The position numbers and the translations under genes are program-made. Source: Paradesertivirga mongoliensis (GTDB lineage Bacteria > Bacteroidota > Bacteroidia > Sphingobacteriales > Sphingobacteriaceae). From it: DNA of 64,000 bases. Below the pieces are notes generated by a model. That model ran no database searches, was not told where the DNA came from, and saw only the letters and a list, made by a program, of their open reading frames with translations. The DNA is taken from assembly GCF_024436395.1 (NCBI RefSeq), contig NZ_JAFMZO010000002.1, forward strand, positions 868,001 through 932,000, written 5' to 3'. Position 1 is the stretch's first letter. Every line of letters begins with the position of its first letter. This document shows positions 45,535 through 53,992 of the stretch, in pieces.

Positions 45535-47733
45535 TTAATTAGTATATAACAATATCCGGTCGATAGAATGTATCAGCGCTCTGTCTGCAAGGTTGTTGCT
45601 GCCCGACAAAACTAAACTGGCAGTATTTCCAAGATTATCAGTTACCACCATAGCATTGGGAGTAGTTTCAATTCTAATATAAGTATCCGGGCTTTCTGGA
45701 TTTGCCGGGTCATCATACACTGTTGACATCTGGCCCTGTTTAAATGGATCGCCATCGGGAGCAACTGTTTCCTTATCTACAAAATGATACAGTATAAAAC
45801 GATTGATTTCAGCCTGTTCAGCTAGATTGGCAGACCGGGTTGTAGTTGGAATCCCTGTAATTTTATTTCCGGGCAGTTCGCCACGCTTTACAGCTTCCAT
45901 GATTGCCTGGTTAGTTGGTATTAGCACCGTATATTTGACGCCCTGAGAAACACCTGCAATAGAACCATTGCTGTTCCACAGGGTGGATTTGCTTAAAAAA
46001 TCGAAAAAGTAGCCATATAAACTAGGTTTAGCTGCAGCAAGCTCCTGAATTCTAGTACCCAAACGCTTTGTTCCGTAGGCCAGCACTCCTGAAACCGTAA
46101 ACACGGGGCCATTCACGGTTTGCTCTGTCTTAGTAATAGTTAATGGTGTATTGGTTTCTATATTTCCTGACGCCCAAATCTTGTTATTATCATATATCAA
46201 GTATTCCTCCACTTCGCTTTCTCCCTTTGATCCCTTTAATACTCCCTTCCCGGATAAATCGGTAATGTTGGCGAAAGAATTGTCGATTACAGACATATGA
46301 ATAAGCCTCAAGAATTGGTTTCTGGCATTGTTATCTACGATTGTAGCACCAGTCGCAGGATTTCTCCAGCTGTAGTTATTAATCGCTTCGTTGAATGTGT
46401 AACCGGCCTCCAGTAACTGCTCATCAGACTGCATAATTAATCCGAACTTATCCAGCGGTTCAATTATCTTATTTCTAAGGTTTCTATCTAATCCCCTAAC
46501 CTGCAACAGATAATTCCGGTTTAGATATGGCTTAGAGTAAACCGTACGAAACACATTCGCTTCCTGTATCGCATCAATACCGTAAAAATTTCCATTACTT
46601 AGCATCTTCGTCTCAAGAACTTTGCTGGGATCAAAAGTGATCTCCTCTGCCTTTGCATTGGCGGTGGTTGTCAGCGCACTTGGCCAGAGCGCTCTGTTCC
46701 AAAGGTGTGAATCAATGAAATGCCTTCTCATGGCTGGCGAAAGCTCCGGTCCCCAATCTTTCAGAAGATACTCCTTGTATGCTATTACATGTTCGTTGGT
46801 CGGAATCATCGCACTCCAGAAATTCGCCTGAGCGTCGGAACTTCCGGTCGATAGAAAATTCTCATTGTTCGGAGAGAAAGACATATTTGCATACCGCTTA
46901 ACAAATACGGTATCGTCCGATCCCGAAATTGCCTTGTAACGAGTCTGCAATTTGTAATTAGTTGTCAATACGGCATCTTGCTCAAGTATTTTTTTAAATT
47001 CACTGTACTCGGGCTTGGATGACAAATACTCCATAATATTAACAGGAGGCAGTAGCACTTTATCAACCGCGTGTATCATACCATTCTGAGCTACTATATC
47101 GGATTGCGTGACACTTGCGTCCACTACATTAAAGCCGGAAAACGTTGCATTGGGGAAGAACGTCTTATAATCCTCCAAAGTAATATTGGTAGCAGCGAAA
47201 AGAGCGTCAGTAAAAAACGGCACATATTTATTATTGTTATCGGCCTCATTGTAGTTTCCATTCGAATTTGTTCCCAGATATTTTTTGCCGTCTTCCTCAT
47301 AAACGAAGTCATAATAGGTACTCTTCTTCCTGAATGACAGTCCCGGTTCCAGAATTTTTTCCGGACTTTCGAATGTGCTGATGTTATCTTTTCTGTATGA
47401 GTTATAGAGTGTATTATATCTAACAATAGTTTCAGCCGTCTTCTTGTCTATGTCATTAATACTAGACAGGCCCTTTAATTCCGCATAAGCCTGAAACGCT
47501 TCATTAGTAGGTGCAAATAGTGTCCAGTAGCCGGCCTTTCCTAAAATATCTTTATAGCCAGCCTTGTCGATCACTGCCAGCATACTGGTGTAACCGTTAG
47601 CCTGCAGCTGATCATAAATTGGAGGTGCAAGATTTGATGGTCTGCCATAAAACTCATCCAGCTCCTTCTTATTACAGCCGGCAAATAAAATGAGTAGCAA
47701 AAGGTACAATAAACCAGGTATTGATCTCTTCAT
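45535..47733 (-). CDS. Large multi-FAS1 lipoprotein, first gene of PUL operon
   Basis: Lipoprotein of 732 residues; signal peptide with lipobox LLILFAGC (Cys about 20). I count about four fasciclin-type segments: about 40-215 (GYTSMLAVIDKAGYKDILGKAGYWTLFAPTNEAF; NGMIHAVDKVL), about 220-400 (YSEFKKILEQDAVL; AMIPTNEHVIAY), a diverged one at about 400-560, and about 570-730 (YGYFFDFLSKSTLW; YTVLIPTNQAIMEAV; NRFILYHFV; ALIHSIDRIL). It leads the seven-gene operon that ends at 32316. FAS1 domains act in adhesion and glycan contact in other organisms; here their position around SusC/SusD suggests an accessory surface glycan-binding protein. Confidence 0.82.
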   Translation of the reverse strand: MKRSIPGLLYLLLLILFAGCNKKELDEFYGRPSNLAPPIYDQLQANGYTSMLAVIDKAGYKDILGKAGYWTLFAPTNEAFQAYAELKGLSSINDIDKKTAETIVRYNTLYNSYRKDNISTFESPEKILEPGLSFRKKSTYYDFVYEEDGKKYLGTNSNGNYNEADNNNKYVPFFTDALFAATNITLEDYKTFFPNATFSGFNVVDASVTQSDIVAQNGMIHAVDKVLLPPVNIMEYLSSKPEYSEFKKILEQDAVLTTNYKLQTRYKAISGSDDTVFVKRYANMSFSPNNENFLSTGSSDAQANFWSAMIPTNEHVIAYKEYLLKDWGPELSPAMRRHFIDSHLWNRALWPSALTTTANAKAEEITFDPSKVLETKMLSNGNFYGIDAIQEANVFRTVYSKPYLNRNYLLQVRGLDRNLRNKIIEPLDKFGLIMQSDEQLLEAGYTFNEAINNYSWRNPATGATIVDNNARNQFLRLIHMSVIDNSFANITDLSGKGVLKGSKGESEVEEYLIYDNNKIWASGNIETNTPLTITKTEQTVNGPVFTVSGVLAYGTKRLGTRIQELAAAKPSLYGYFFDFLSKSTLWNSNGSIAGVSQGVKYTVLIPTNQAIMEAVKRGELPGNKITGIPTTTRSANLAEQAEINRFILYHFVDKETVAPDGDPFKQGQMSTVYDDPANPESPDTYIRIETTPNAMVVTDNLGNTASLVLSGSNNLADRALIHSIDRILLYTN

Positions 47734-47855
47734 ATTGATTATGTATATATTATGTAATTACAGATTAAACAAGGACACCCGGATAAATGGTTCAGATTCC
47801 GGGTTCAATTGGTTCACTAGCTAAGAAAGTAAAGCTTTAATCATACATTATTATT

Positions 47856-47891
47856 ATTGGTTATTGGTTGTTTTAAAATTGGTTATTGGTT
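47856..47891 (+). repeat. ATTGGTTATTGGTT direct repeat, two copies 22 bp apart
   Basis: The 14-mer, itself two ATTGGTT heptamers, occurs at 47856-47869 and again at 47878-47891. Single heptamers occur at 47808 and 47934. The layout is that of an operator array in a promoter region. Confidence 0.8.
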
Positions 47892-47924
47892 CTTATTCAA
47901 AAGAACTGAGAATGAAGGATTTCT

Positions 47925-47958
47925 ACTTATCTAATTGGTTCTGTATTTTATCCTATTT
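47925..47958 (+). promoter_or_regulatory. Candidate operator B: TTATCT/TTATCC direct repeat, 21-bp spacing
   Basis: TTATCT at 47927-47932 and TTATCC at 47948-47953 are 21 bp apart, each followed by a short A/T-rich tail (AATTGG and TATTTG). The pair lies about 195 bp upstream of the SusC/SusD operon start codon and about 275 bp upstream of GH53. It shares spacing and core with the pairs at 30507 and 53725. Confidence 0.55.
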
Positions 47959-48226
47959 GTCACACCGGACGGCTCTGAATGCCATATTTGGAGGAATTTG
48001 CATCAAAAAAACAGCGTTTAAAGCCTCTATCGGCGTATTTTGAACCTGTTTTAATGTTCAAAAGAGAACAAACATGCGACTGGTAACAGATTGGTGACAG
48101 AATCCCAAAGTGCATGCCCTAAAGAAATTCATGCTTAAGTTTATTGCAGCAAATGTCACCGGCACAAAAATTCGAATACCCAAAACAAAAATTTTAGTAC
48201 CTGTCAACAATTAATAATAAAACTAT

Positions 48227-49612
48227 ATGATTTCTATGTCCAACTTTTTTAAACTTCTGGTAAGTACCACAACTGTGCTCACCTTTTACTCCCAAGACGT
48301 CAAGGCCCAGGTAGCCAAGCCCACGGAAATTCAAATAACTGCTTACAGAACTACCATTTTTGCCGATGGCAAAGACGAAGTTCTGATTGTTGCCAAATTA
48401 ATTGATAATAAAGGGAATGAAGTGAGCGGTGTTAGCAAGCCCGTTTCTTACAAAGTTTCTGGCGACGCTAAAATCATAAGCATCAACGGCGTGAATGCTG
48501 AGAGCATGCGTACTGATACCACCTGGAAAGCGAACCTGGCAGGAAAGGCTAACATCATATTAAAGGCTGGAAAATCGCGATCCATTATCAAATTTAAGGC
48601 TAATGGCGATAGCCTTAGGGAAGGAGCTACTGAAATCCATAGCATACAGCCAGGAAAACCTACTAAGGTTACAACGGCGAGCTATAAGCCCAAAACCATT
48701 TCAGATAAGATATTGGGCGCTGACATTTCTTTCTTGCCGCAAAACGAAGCAAGGGGCGCAAAATACAGTGACAATGGAGTTGAAAAGGATGCTCTGGTTA
48801 TTCTAAAAGATCACGGAATTAATTATATACGTATCCGCTTGTTCAATAACCCTTCTCAACCGAGAGGCTATTCCCCGAACCGCGGGTTTTGCGACCTTGA
48901 AAACACCAAGAAACTAGCTAAGCGAGTAAAAGCTGCAGGAATGAAATTTCTCCTTGATTTTCATTACAGCGATAACTGGGCCGATCCGCAGCAGCAAAGA
49001 AAGCCTCTGGCATGGGTAGGGAAGGATTTTGCAGCTATAAAAGATTCTGTTGAGGCATTCACTAAATATGCGATGCAGCAACTTAAAGACCAGGGAACTG
49101 AGCCTGATATGGTTCAGGTGGGTAACGAGGTTAACCACGGCATGATTTGGCCGGATGGACATATAAACAATCTGGATAGTCTTGCACAATTATTTTATGC
49201 GGGCTTTAAGGGTGTTAAGGCAGTTAGTCCTAATGCTACTATTATGCTACACGTAGCTCTTGGAGGACAAATAGAAGAATCGGAATTTTTCTATGATGCG
49301 ATGGCTAAACGCAATGTCCCTTACGATATTATCGGCTTATCTTACTACCCTAAATGGCATGGAACTCCGGAAGATCTAAAAAAGAATATGGCCGCCCTTT
49401 CCAAGAAGTACAACAGACAAATTATGGTTGCGGAATATAGCCAAATGAAGCCTCTCGTGAACGAAATAGCGTTCACAGTACCCGGAGGCAAGGGTATAGG
49501 CAGCTTTATTTGGGAGCCCCTAAGCTGGGGTGAAGCGGTATTCGACAGAACTGGTAAGTCAAATGAGTATCTGCACCAGTTTACTCCAATCTCAGAGAAA
49601 TATTTAAAATAA
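48227..49612 (+). CDS. GH53 endo-beta-1,4-galactanase with N-terminal Ig-like domain
   Basis: Exported arabinogalactan endo-beta-1,4-galactosidase of 461 residues. A signal peptide (ending VKAQ) and an Ig-like domain (about 30-135; TIFADGKDEVLIVAKLIDNKGNEV, VSYKVSGDAK) precede the GH53 barrel from about 160 (LGADISFLPQNEARGAKY, YIRIRLFNNPSQPRGYSPN, FLLDFHYSDNWADPQQQ). The acid/base Glu is in QVGNEVNHGMIWPDG (about residue 300) and the nucleophile in MVAEYSQMKP (about 402). It should cut the beta-1,4-galactan backbone or side chains of type I arabinogalactan and pectin. It is divergent from the SusC/SusD operon. The Ig-like domain resembles the C-terminal one of the GH2 enzyme at 27299. Confidence 0.93.
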   Translation: MISMSNFFKLLVSTTTVLTFYSQDVKAQVAKPTEIQITAYRTTIFADGKDEVLIVAKLIDNKGNEVSGVSKPVSYKVSGDAKIISINGVNAESMRTDTTWKANLAGKANIILKAGKSRSIIKFKANGDSLREGATEIHSIQPGKPTKVTTASYKPKTISDKILGADISFLPQNEARGAKYSDNGVEKDALVILKDHGINYIRIRLFNNPSQPRGYSPNRGFCDLENTKKLAKRVKAAGMKFLLDFHYSDNWADPQQQRKPLAWVGKDFAAIKDSVEAFTKYAMQQLKDQGTEPDMVQVGNEVNHGMIWPDGHINNLDSLAQLFYAGFKGVKAVSPNATIMLHVALGGQIEESEFFYDAMAKRNVPYDIIGLSYYPKWHGTPEDLKKNMAALSKKYNRQIMVAEYSQMKPLVNEIAFTVPGGKGIGSFIWEPLSWGEAVFDRTGKSNEYLHQFTPISEKYLK

Positions 49613-49622
49613 ACCCACGCCC

Positions 49623-49661
49623 AAAAAGCTAGGCCTTCAGAAATGAAGGCCTTAGCTTTTT
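49623..49661 (+). terminator. Rho-independent terminator after GH53 gene
   Basis: A long stem AAAAAGCTAGGCCTTCA / TGAAGGCCTTAGCTTTTT with a four-base loop begins 10 bp past the stop. It has symmetric A and T runs, so it can work on both strands. Confidence 0.9.
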
Positions 49662-49968
49662 AATCCGACACCACTTATCCTCGCCTTACATAAAAAACAT
49701 CCTTCAGACGGCTCACAAAATTTGCTCCCTCCGCATATGCGAGATCATGGAGCTTAGTCGAGAACTCTCTGAACAGGCCCGTGTACCGAATTTGCTGTGT
49801 ATTTAAACTATCACCGATTTTGCACCAAACAGCAAAACTTATCTGGATAATCTTCCTAAGAGAATATAAAACAATCTGACATTCAACCTTACGCCTCTCA
49901 AAGGCTTCCGAGACAAGTAAACTAGCCAGATGTTGCACCCAAGCATTGGCAAACACTTGCATCCAAAT
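49662..49968. other. Gap with one unrecognised minus-strand frame
   Basis: Between two terminators lies a 95-codon minus-strand frame (49675-49962, MQVFANAWVQHLASLL...). I recognise no family, it has no upstream promoter I can see, and it follows the GH43 terminator. It could be a small gene or a relic of a longer one. I see nothing else in the gap. Confidence 0.4.
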
Positions 49969-50000
49969 AAAAAAACCCTGCCAGATTCTAGTTAGCAGGG
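49969..50000 (-). terminator. Terminator of the hydrolase-GH43 operon
   Basis: On the minus strand the stem CCCTGC / GCAGGG with a 13-base loop is followed by a run of seven T. It starts about 23 bp after the GH43 stop. Confidence 0.8.
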
Positions 50001-50022
50001 CTCTACATTTAAATAATTTTTT

Positions 50023-51651
50023 TTATTTCGCTTTTATAAGGGAAATATCATCAACCTGGCAGGAAGCCAATGCTTTTCCCTTAGCAAGAAAACCGACCTC
50101 TACTTTTCCGTTTCTAACTTGCACACCCTTAAGCTCTACCATTCTAAATTGCTGGCTTCCACCCTTTACATTCGTAGCGTGCCTCTTGCCTCCGCTTTCT
50201 GCATACATCTCCAGCTTATCAAACCCCTCAGTGTTTTTGATTGAAGCTTTAAGATTATACACTCCATTAGGTAGCTTCACGTACGGAGATGAGCTGATAA
50301 CCTGCGAAACTTTCCGTTCGAAAGGTACTTTATCGCTAATGTTTAGGCCTCGTTCGCCTATCACCACCTTCCTTTCCTCCTCTGTATTGGCATAATTAAG
50401 CACAGGAGAGGTGGCGGTGTCGAGAGAAACCTTATTTCCTTTTAGCACCGCAGTTTCCCAACCTATCAAATAGGTTTGAACGGGTTTCACCGGGCTGGGC
50501 ATTTTTTTCCGGTCAGCTTCAAAGCTGCCATTTTTTACCCAATTATTATCAGCGGCAACTTCCCACTCACCTGTTTTGGCATCAAGGTTCCATGAGCCGA
50601 GAGAATTGAAATAAGGCTTCGCTCCGTTAAACGACAATGGCACCCACTGGTTGTACCCAAGGCCATTACCTGCGAAATCCGCCCATCTATCCCCGCAGTA
50701 AATAACCGTTTCCTGCTTGCTGCCACGAAGAGTAACAAAAAAGCCGGTTTGCGTAACATGGGCGTAATCTTCAGAGGCGCCGTCCATTACAAGCATGTTA
50801 TTGACTGGTTGATACGGCCCATAAATATTATCTGCCACCAGGTAATAGGCTAATGACGAGTCCCAGCCGTATAAATTAGAAGCAGCCATATAATATTTCC
50901 CCTTGTACTTAAACATACAGTTTCCTTCCCGACCAGAGCTGTGGTAAATCTGAACACTGTTCAGCAGATCTACTTTTCCGTTTTTTACACCTATTTCGGA
51001 AACATAAATTTTATTTCTCCCTTGCCCGTAAGAATACACGAGGTAAGATTTTCCGGTATCTTCATCCGTAAAAACCGTTTGGTCGCCTGTATTTGGTGTC
51101 CCTATAATCTCAAGCATACTTTTCTTCTGATGCCAGGTAAAAGGACCCGCAGGATGATCGGAAACCGAAATCAAAACCTGATTCCCTTGCCGGTTACCAT
51201 GCTGAATAAACATAGCATACTTATTAATCTCCTTAACATAAGCCACCCCGAGGCGCCCTACCCAGAATGCTCTTCCCTGCTCATTAACCACTTCTTTACT
51301 CATAGCATCTGATTCATGAGTCCAGTTAACCAGGTCTGTTGAAGTATAACAGGTTACCGCCTCGAAAGTCTGCCTGGGCAAAGTCTTGTTCGGGGAGTTT
51401 CTGTAAGTTTCCCCTTCCTTATAGTGAACACCATACCAGTAGTACTTTTCCTGTCCGGTTTTAGGGTCTTTAAAGGTAAATATCCCACCACCCTGACTGT
51501 AAATGGGCTTCCCGTCTTTGGTATCCCAGAACACATTGTTTTTTATATTGAGCTTTTGAGCCTTGCTTTCCCGGGCGAAAATTGTGATTAAAACTGCGAA
51601 AACAGATAATGTATACTTCCAGGAGAATTTGATGATGGAGTTTGAACGCAT
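50023..51651 (-). CDS. GH43-like glycoside hydrolase, secreted
   Basis: Exported protein of 542 residues; signal peptide to about 32 (ARESKAQ). The N-terminal 340 residues have the five-bladed propeller pattern of GH43 (GGIFTFKDPKTGQEKYYWYGVHY, YTSTDLVNWTHE, HPAGPFTWHQK, DQTVFTDEDTGKSYLVYSYG, GREGNCMFKYKGKYYMAAS, NIYGPYQPVNNML). GREGNCMFK and the overall layout recall subfamily 24 (exo-beta-1,3-galactanases), which would suit an arabinogalactan locus, but I cannot confirm the subfamily. The C-terminal 165 residues (NWVKNGSFEADRKKMP, GVYNLKASIKN) look like a CBM4/9-type sandwich. It is the last gene of a three-gene operon with two alpha/beta hydrolases. Confidence 0.82.
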   Translation of the reverse strand: MRSNSIIKFSWKYTLSVFAVLITIFARESKAQKLNIKNNVFWDTKDGKPIYSQGGGIFTFKDPKTGQEKYYWYGVHYKEGETYRNSPNKTLPRQTFEAVTCYTSTDLVNWTHESDAMSKEVVNEQGRAFWVGRLGVAYVKEINKYAMFIQHGNRQGNQVLISVSDHPAGPFTWHQKKSMLEIIGTPNTGDQTVFTDEDTGKSYLVYSYGQGRNKIYVSEIGVKNGKVDLLNSVQIYHSSGREGNCMFKYKGKYYMAASNLYGWDSSLAYYLVADNIYGPYQPVNNMLVMDGASEDYAHVTQTGFFVTLRGSKQETVIYCGDRWADFAGNGLGYNQWVPLSFNGAKPYFNSLGSWNLDAKTGEWEVAADNNWVKNGSFEADRKKMPSPVKPVQTYLIGWETAVLKGNKVSLDTATSPVLNYANTEEERKVVIGERGLNISDKVPFERKVSQVISSSPYVKLPNGVYNLKASIKNTEGFDKLEMYAESGGKRHATNVKGGSQQFRMVELKGVQVRNGKVEVGFLAKGKALASCQVDDISLIKAK

Positions 51652-51735
51652 ATGTATATAATTGAAATAGATATTATTAATAGGAAAACCTCGACTACAT
51701 AGTGCCGAGGTTCTGTAATAAAACGGTTGTATAAC

Positions 51736-52704
51736 TTACAATTTAGATAGAAACTCCCTCAGTACTTCAGTAGTACGTTCCAGTTTATCGTGATGCAGGT
51801 TATGTGCAGCCCCGTCGATATGCACCAACTTACCTTTTGGCATTACTGAGGCGGCATCTTCGTTGGCTTTACGCACATCAGCTGGAGCATCAGCTTTTAA
51901 TATGATTGCCGGCACCTGAATTTTTGACAACGCCCCCGCCGTATTCATTGTACCGCTCATCGCTTGCGAAGCTTCAGGTGTGTACGGCCCGTGATATTGT
52001 TTTTTGGAAAGAGCCCAGTACTCTATGTCCATCTTGTCCCACAGGGGATTCTGACGCCGGCCGGTGGCTATCAGATCCTCGAAGCTATAGTTGTTTTGAG
52101 CAACCAGGGTTTCGGCGCTGCCAAACATGCTTACAGATAAACGATTATTAGGGCTTCCGGCTAGAGCTGTTGGTTGCGGACTTTGTGGCTGAGGGCTACG
52201 ATTAGGAACCCCTCTCGCTGCATTTGCAGCCCCCCCGGAACGAGGCCTGAGGCCCGGATCAAGCATAACAATTGCCCGGCCAATTTCCGGATATTCAGCA
52301 CCAACACGCATCACAGTAGCAGCACCCATCGAATGCCCCATAAGAATGGGATTCTTGAATTTCATTATCTTCACAAACTCCACAACATCTTTTACTAACG
52401 TCTCACCATTATCACCTGTGGTAAATGGGTCGGTTAAGCCATGTCCGCGGGCATCAAGCATATAAACGTCGTACATATCCTGAAGCTTCAAAGCTAAAGT
52501 GGTCCAGCATAATCCGTTATCCGTAACCCCATGAACCATCACCATTACGGGTTTCTCTGGCTTGGGCGTTGCACGGTAGTAGTGAATTCGGATTCCGTTT
52601 GCATAAGCATAGCCATCCGACCATCCATCAGGAATTTTAACCTGCTGTGCAAATACAACAGTAGGGAGGAGCAACAGAAGCCCCCAATTTTTTTTTAGAT
52701 ACAT
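51736..52704 (-). CDS. Secreted alpha/beta hydrolase
   Basis: Alpha/beta-hydrolase-fold enzyme of 322 residues with a signal peptide (LLLLLPTVVFAQ). Motifs: the oxyanion HGVTDN, DARGHGLTDPF, the nucleophile elbow GHSMGAA, the acid region ILKADAP and the catalytic His in DGAAHNLHHD near the end. A variable lid at about 165-215 is rich in Pro, Gln and Asn (RSPQPQSPQPTALAG). The substrate is unknown; in this operon an ester-removing role on decorated glycan is possible, but generic lipase or esterase activity is equally consistent. Confidence 0.85.
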   Translation of the reverse strand: MYLKKNWGLLLLLPTVVFAQQVKIPDGWSDGYAYANGIRIHYYRATPKPEKPVMVMVHGVTDNGLCWTTLALKLQDMYDVYMLDARGHGLTDPFTTGDNGETLVKDVVEFVKIMKFKNPILMGHSMGAATVMRVGAEYPEIGRAIVMLDPGLRPRSGGAANAARGVPNRSPQPQSPQPTALAGSPNNRLSVSMFGSAETLVAQNNYSFEDLIATGRRQNPLWDKMDIEYWALSKKQYHGPYTPEASQAMSGTMNTAGALSKIQVPAIILKADAPADVRKANEDAASVMPKGKLVHIDGAAHNLHHDKLERTTEVLREFLSKL

Positions 52705-52752
52705 AAGAGTTTGTTGTTAGTTAATTAAGTGTGTTTAGCGTCTTAAATTTCA

Positions 52753-53655
52753 TTATGGCATATTCTTCTTCTCAACTGTCCAGTTCGAATTTTTCGAAAG
52801 ACCGGCGGGTGTACCTGAAAACATTTTACCAGCTTCTCTATCTCCCTTTAACTGCCACTTGTACCATGCAGTGGCAACTTTTGCAAATTCACCACCATGC
52901 GGCTGAGCGTAGGTTCCGCCATGACCAACATCCATGTTAGCCATAAATACCGGTACATGATTGATTTGCTGATAATCGTCCATGCCATTCGCATAAGCGA
53001 TATCTTTCTCTCCTCCAAGCATATACAATGTAGGCGAATGAATCTTTTTAAGATTTTCCTTAGTAAGGTTGGGCATATTACTTATGCCGTTTCCGGGAGT
53101 TTTAAAAATGCCGCTATTACAAACAACTACTGTGCTGACACGCGGATCCGAGGCGACTTCCAGCGTTTGCAGGCCACCGCAGGACATGCCGCTCACTGAT
53201 ATTTTTTTCACATCAATTTTATTGTAATAGGGACTTGTTTTGTCGGCATTTTGAGCAATTGCCCAATTAATTGCATCGACGAGCTGTGAGGAAGCGGATT
53301 TCCCGCGACCCTTTTCTCCTTCCTGAGGCACAGGACCGATAGCAACCACCAGAAAGCCGTAAGACGAAACCTCCGACAAAAAATTCACATGCTCCCAGGG
53401 AGAATTCGCACAAGCCCCGTTTCCCCAGGCGATTATTGGTAGTTTATTTCCATTGCCAAATACGCTCAGATCTTTTGGACGAAAGACTGTATGCGTTGGC
53501 AAGCTTGCTTCGCCGAGCATAACTGCGCTGTATGGACCAGTTCCACCATCTTCCACAACTCTTGAAGTAGTTCGAGGCGGGGTAGTTTGTTGCTGAGCAA
53601 TTAAAGCGCCTGCACAAAACAAGCAGAGAAAGATAAAAAGCGAGATTTTAACCAT
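52753..53655 (-). CDS. Secreted alpha/beta hydrolase, dienelactone-hydrolase/PETase-like
   Basis: Exported hydrolase of 300 residues; signal peptide (FIFLCLFCAGALIAQ). Family features: PIIAWGNGACANSPWEHVNFLSEVSSYGFLVVAIGP, the nucleophile elbow GMSCGGLQTL (Ser about 155), a strand STVVVCNSG, ILGG-like LYMLGGEKDIAYAN with the acid, and His in MDVGHGGTYAQPHGG. The Cys after Ser in the elbow is typical of this group. It is the first gene of the operon with another hydrolase (48 bp downstream) and the GH43-like gene. Operator C lies 70-96 bp upstream of its start. Confidence 0.82.
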   Translation of the reverse strand: MVKISLFIFLCLFCAGALIAQQQTTPPRTTSRVVEDGGTGPYSAVMLGEASLPTHTVFRPKDLSVFGNGNKLPIIAWGNGACANSPWEHVNFLSEVSSYGFLVVAIGPVPQEGEKGRGKSASSQLVDAINWAIAQNADKTSPYYNKIDVKKISVSGMSCGGLQTLEVASDPRVSTVVVCNSGIFKTPGNGISNMPNLTKENLKKIHSPTLYMLGGEKDIAYANGMDDYQQINHVPVFMANMDVGHGGTYAQPHGGEFAKVATAWYKWQLKGDREAGKMFSGTPAGLSKNSNWTVEKKNMP

Positions 53656-53720
53656 ATAGATTTAATTAGATATAAAACGATGTTACTTGTTCGAGTCAAA
53701 ATACAGCAAAAAACAGTATG

Positions 53721-53755
53721 ATATTTATCCCTATAATTATTTTTTTTATCCAATT
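53721..53755 (+). promoter_or_regulatory. Candidate operator C: TTATCC direct repeat, 21-bp spacing
   Basis: TTATCC at 53725-53730 and 53746-53751, 21 bp apart with a T-rich spacer, lies just upstream of the alpha/beta hydrolase-GH43 operon. Over about 35 bp it closely resembles the pair at 30507, including the run of seven to eight T before the second box. Confidence 0.6.
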
Positions 53756-53934
53756 GATACGAAGGTTAGGATGATTTAGCCAAATGACCTAAATCTGCTG
53801 ATTGATACCCGGGATGCCCTTTGAGGAGATCACACTTCAAAAAATTTCTCAGTGTTTATACCATTACAAGCATTAAGCCTTACACGTACCACAGATTGGG
53901 AAACTTTGGGAAAGATTGGAAGGCCGCAAACTAT

Positions 53935-53968
53935 AAACGCCTGTAAATCATATAATTTACAGGCGTTT
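53935..53968 (-). terminator. Terminator downstream of tRNA-Met
   Basis: A perfect 14-bp inverted repeat (AAACGCCTGTAAAT / ATTTACAGGCGTTT) with a 6-base loop lies 25 bp beyond the tRNA 3' end on the minus strand, followed there by T-rich sequence. Confidence 0.85.
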
Positions 53969-53992
53969 GACCTTCTTTGAGAAGGGCTTTCG

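Larger units (their letters stand above)
47734..48226. promoter_or_regulatory. Divergent regulatory region of SusC/SusD operon and GH53 gene
   Basis: This 493-bp gap separates the FAS1-SusC/SusD operon (minus) from the GH53 gene (plus). It contains two kinds of repeated elements: six ATTGGTT heptamers (starting at 47808, 47856, 47863, 47878, 47885 and 47934) and one TTATCT/TTATCC pair 21 bp apart. I did not find a convincing promoter pair by eye. Confidence 0.7.

Noticed and set aside
49675-49962. Minus-strand 95-residue gene, possibly transposase-derived
   Set aside because: No transposase motif or terminal inverted repeats could be seen; kept only as a note on the gap.
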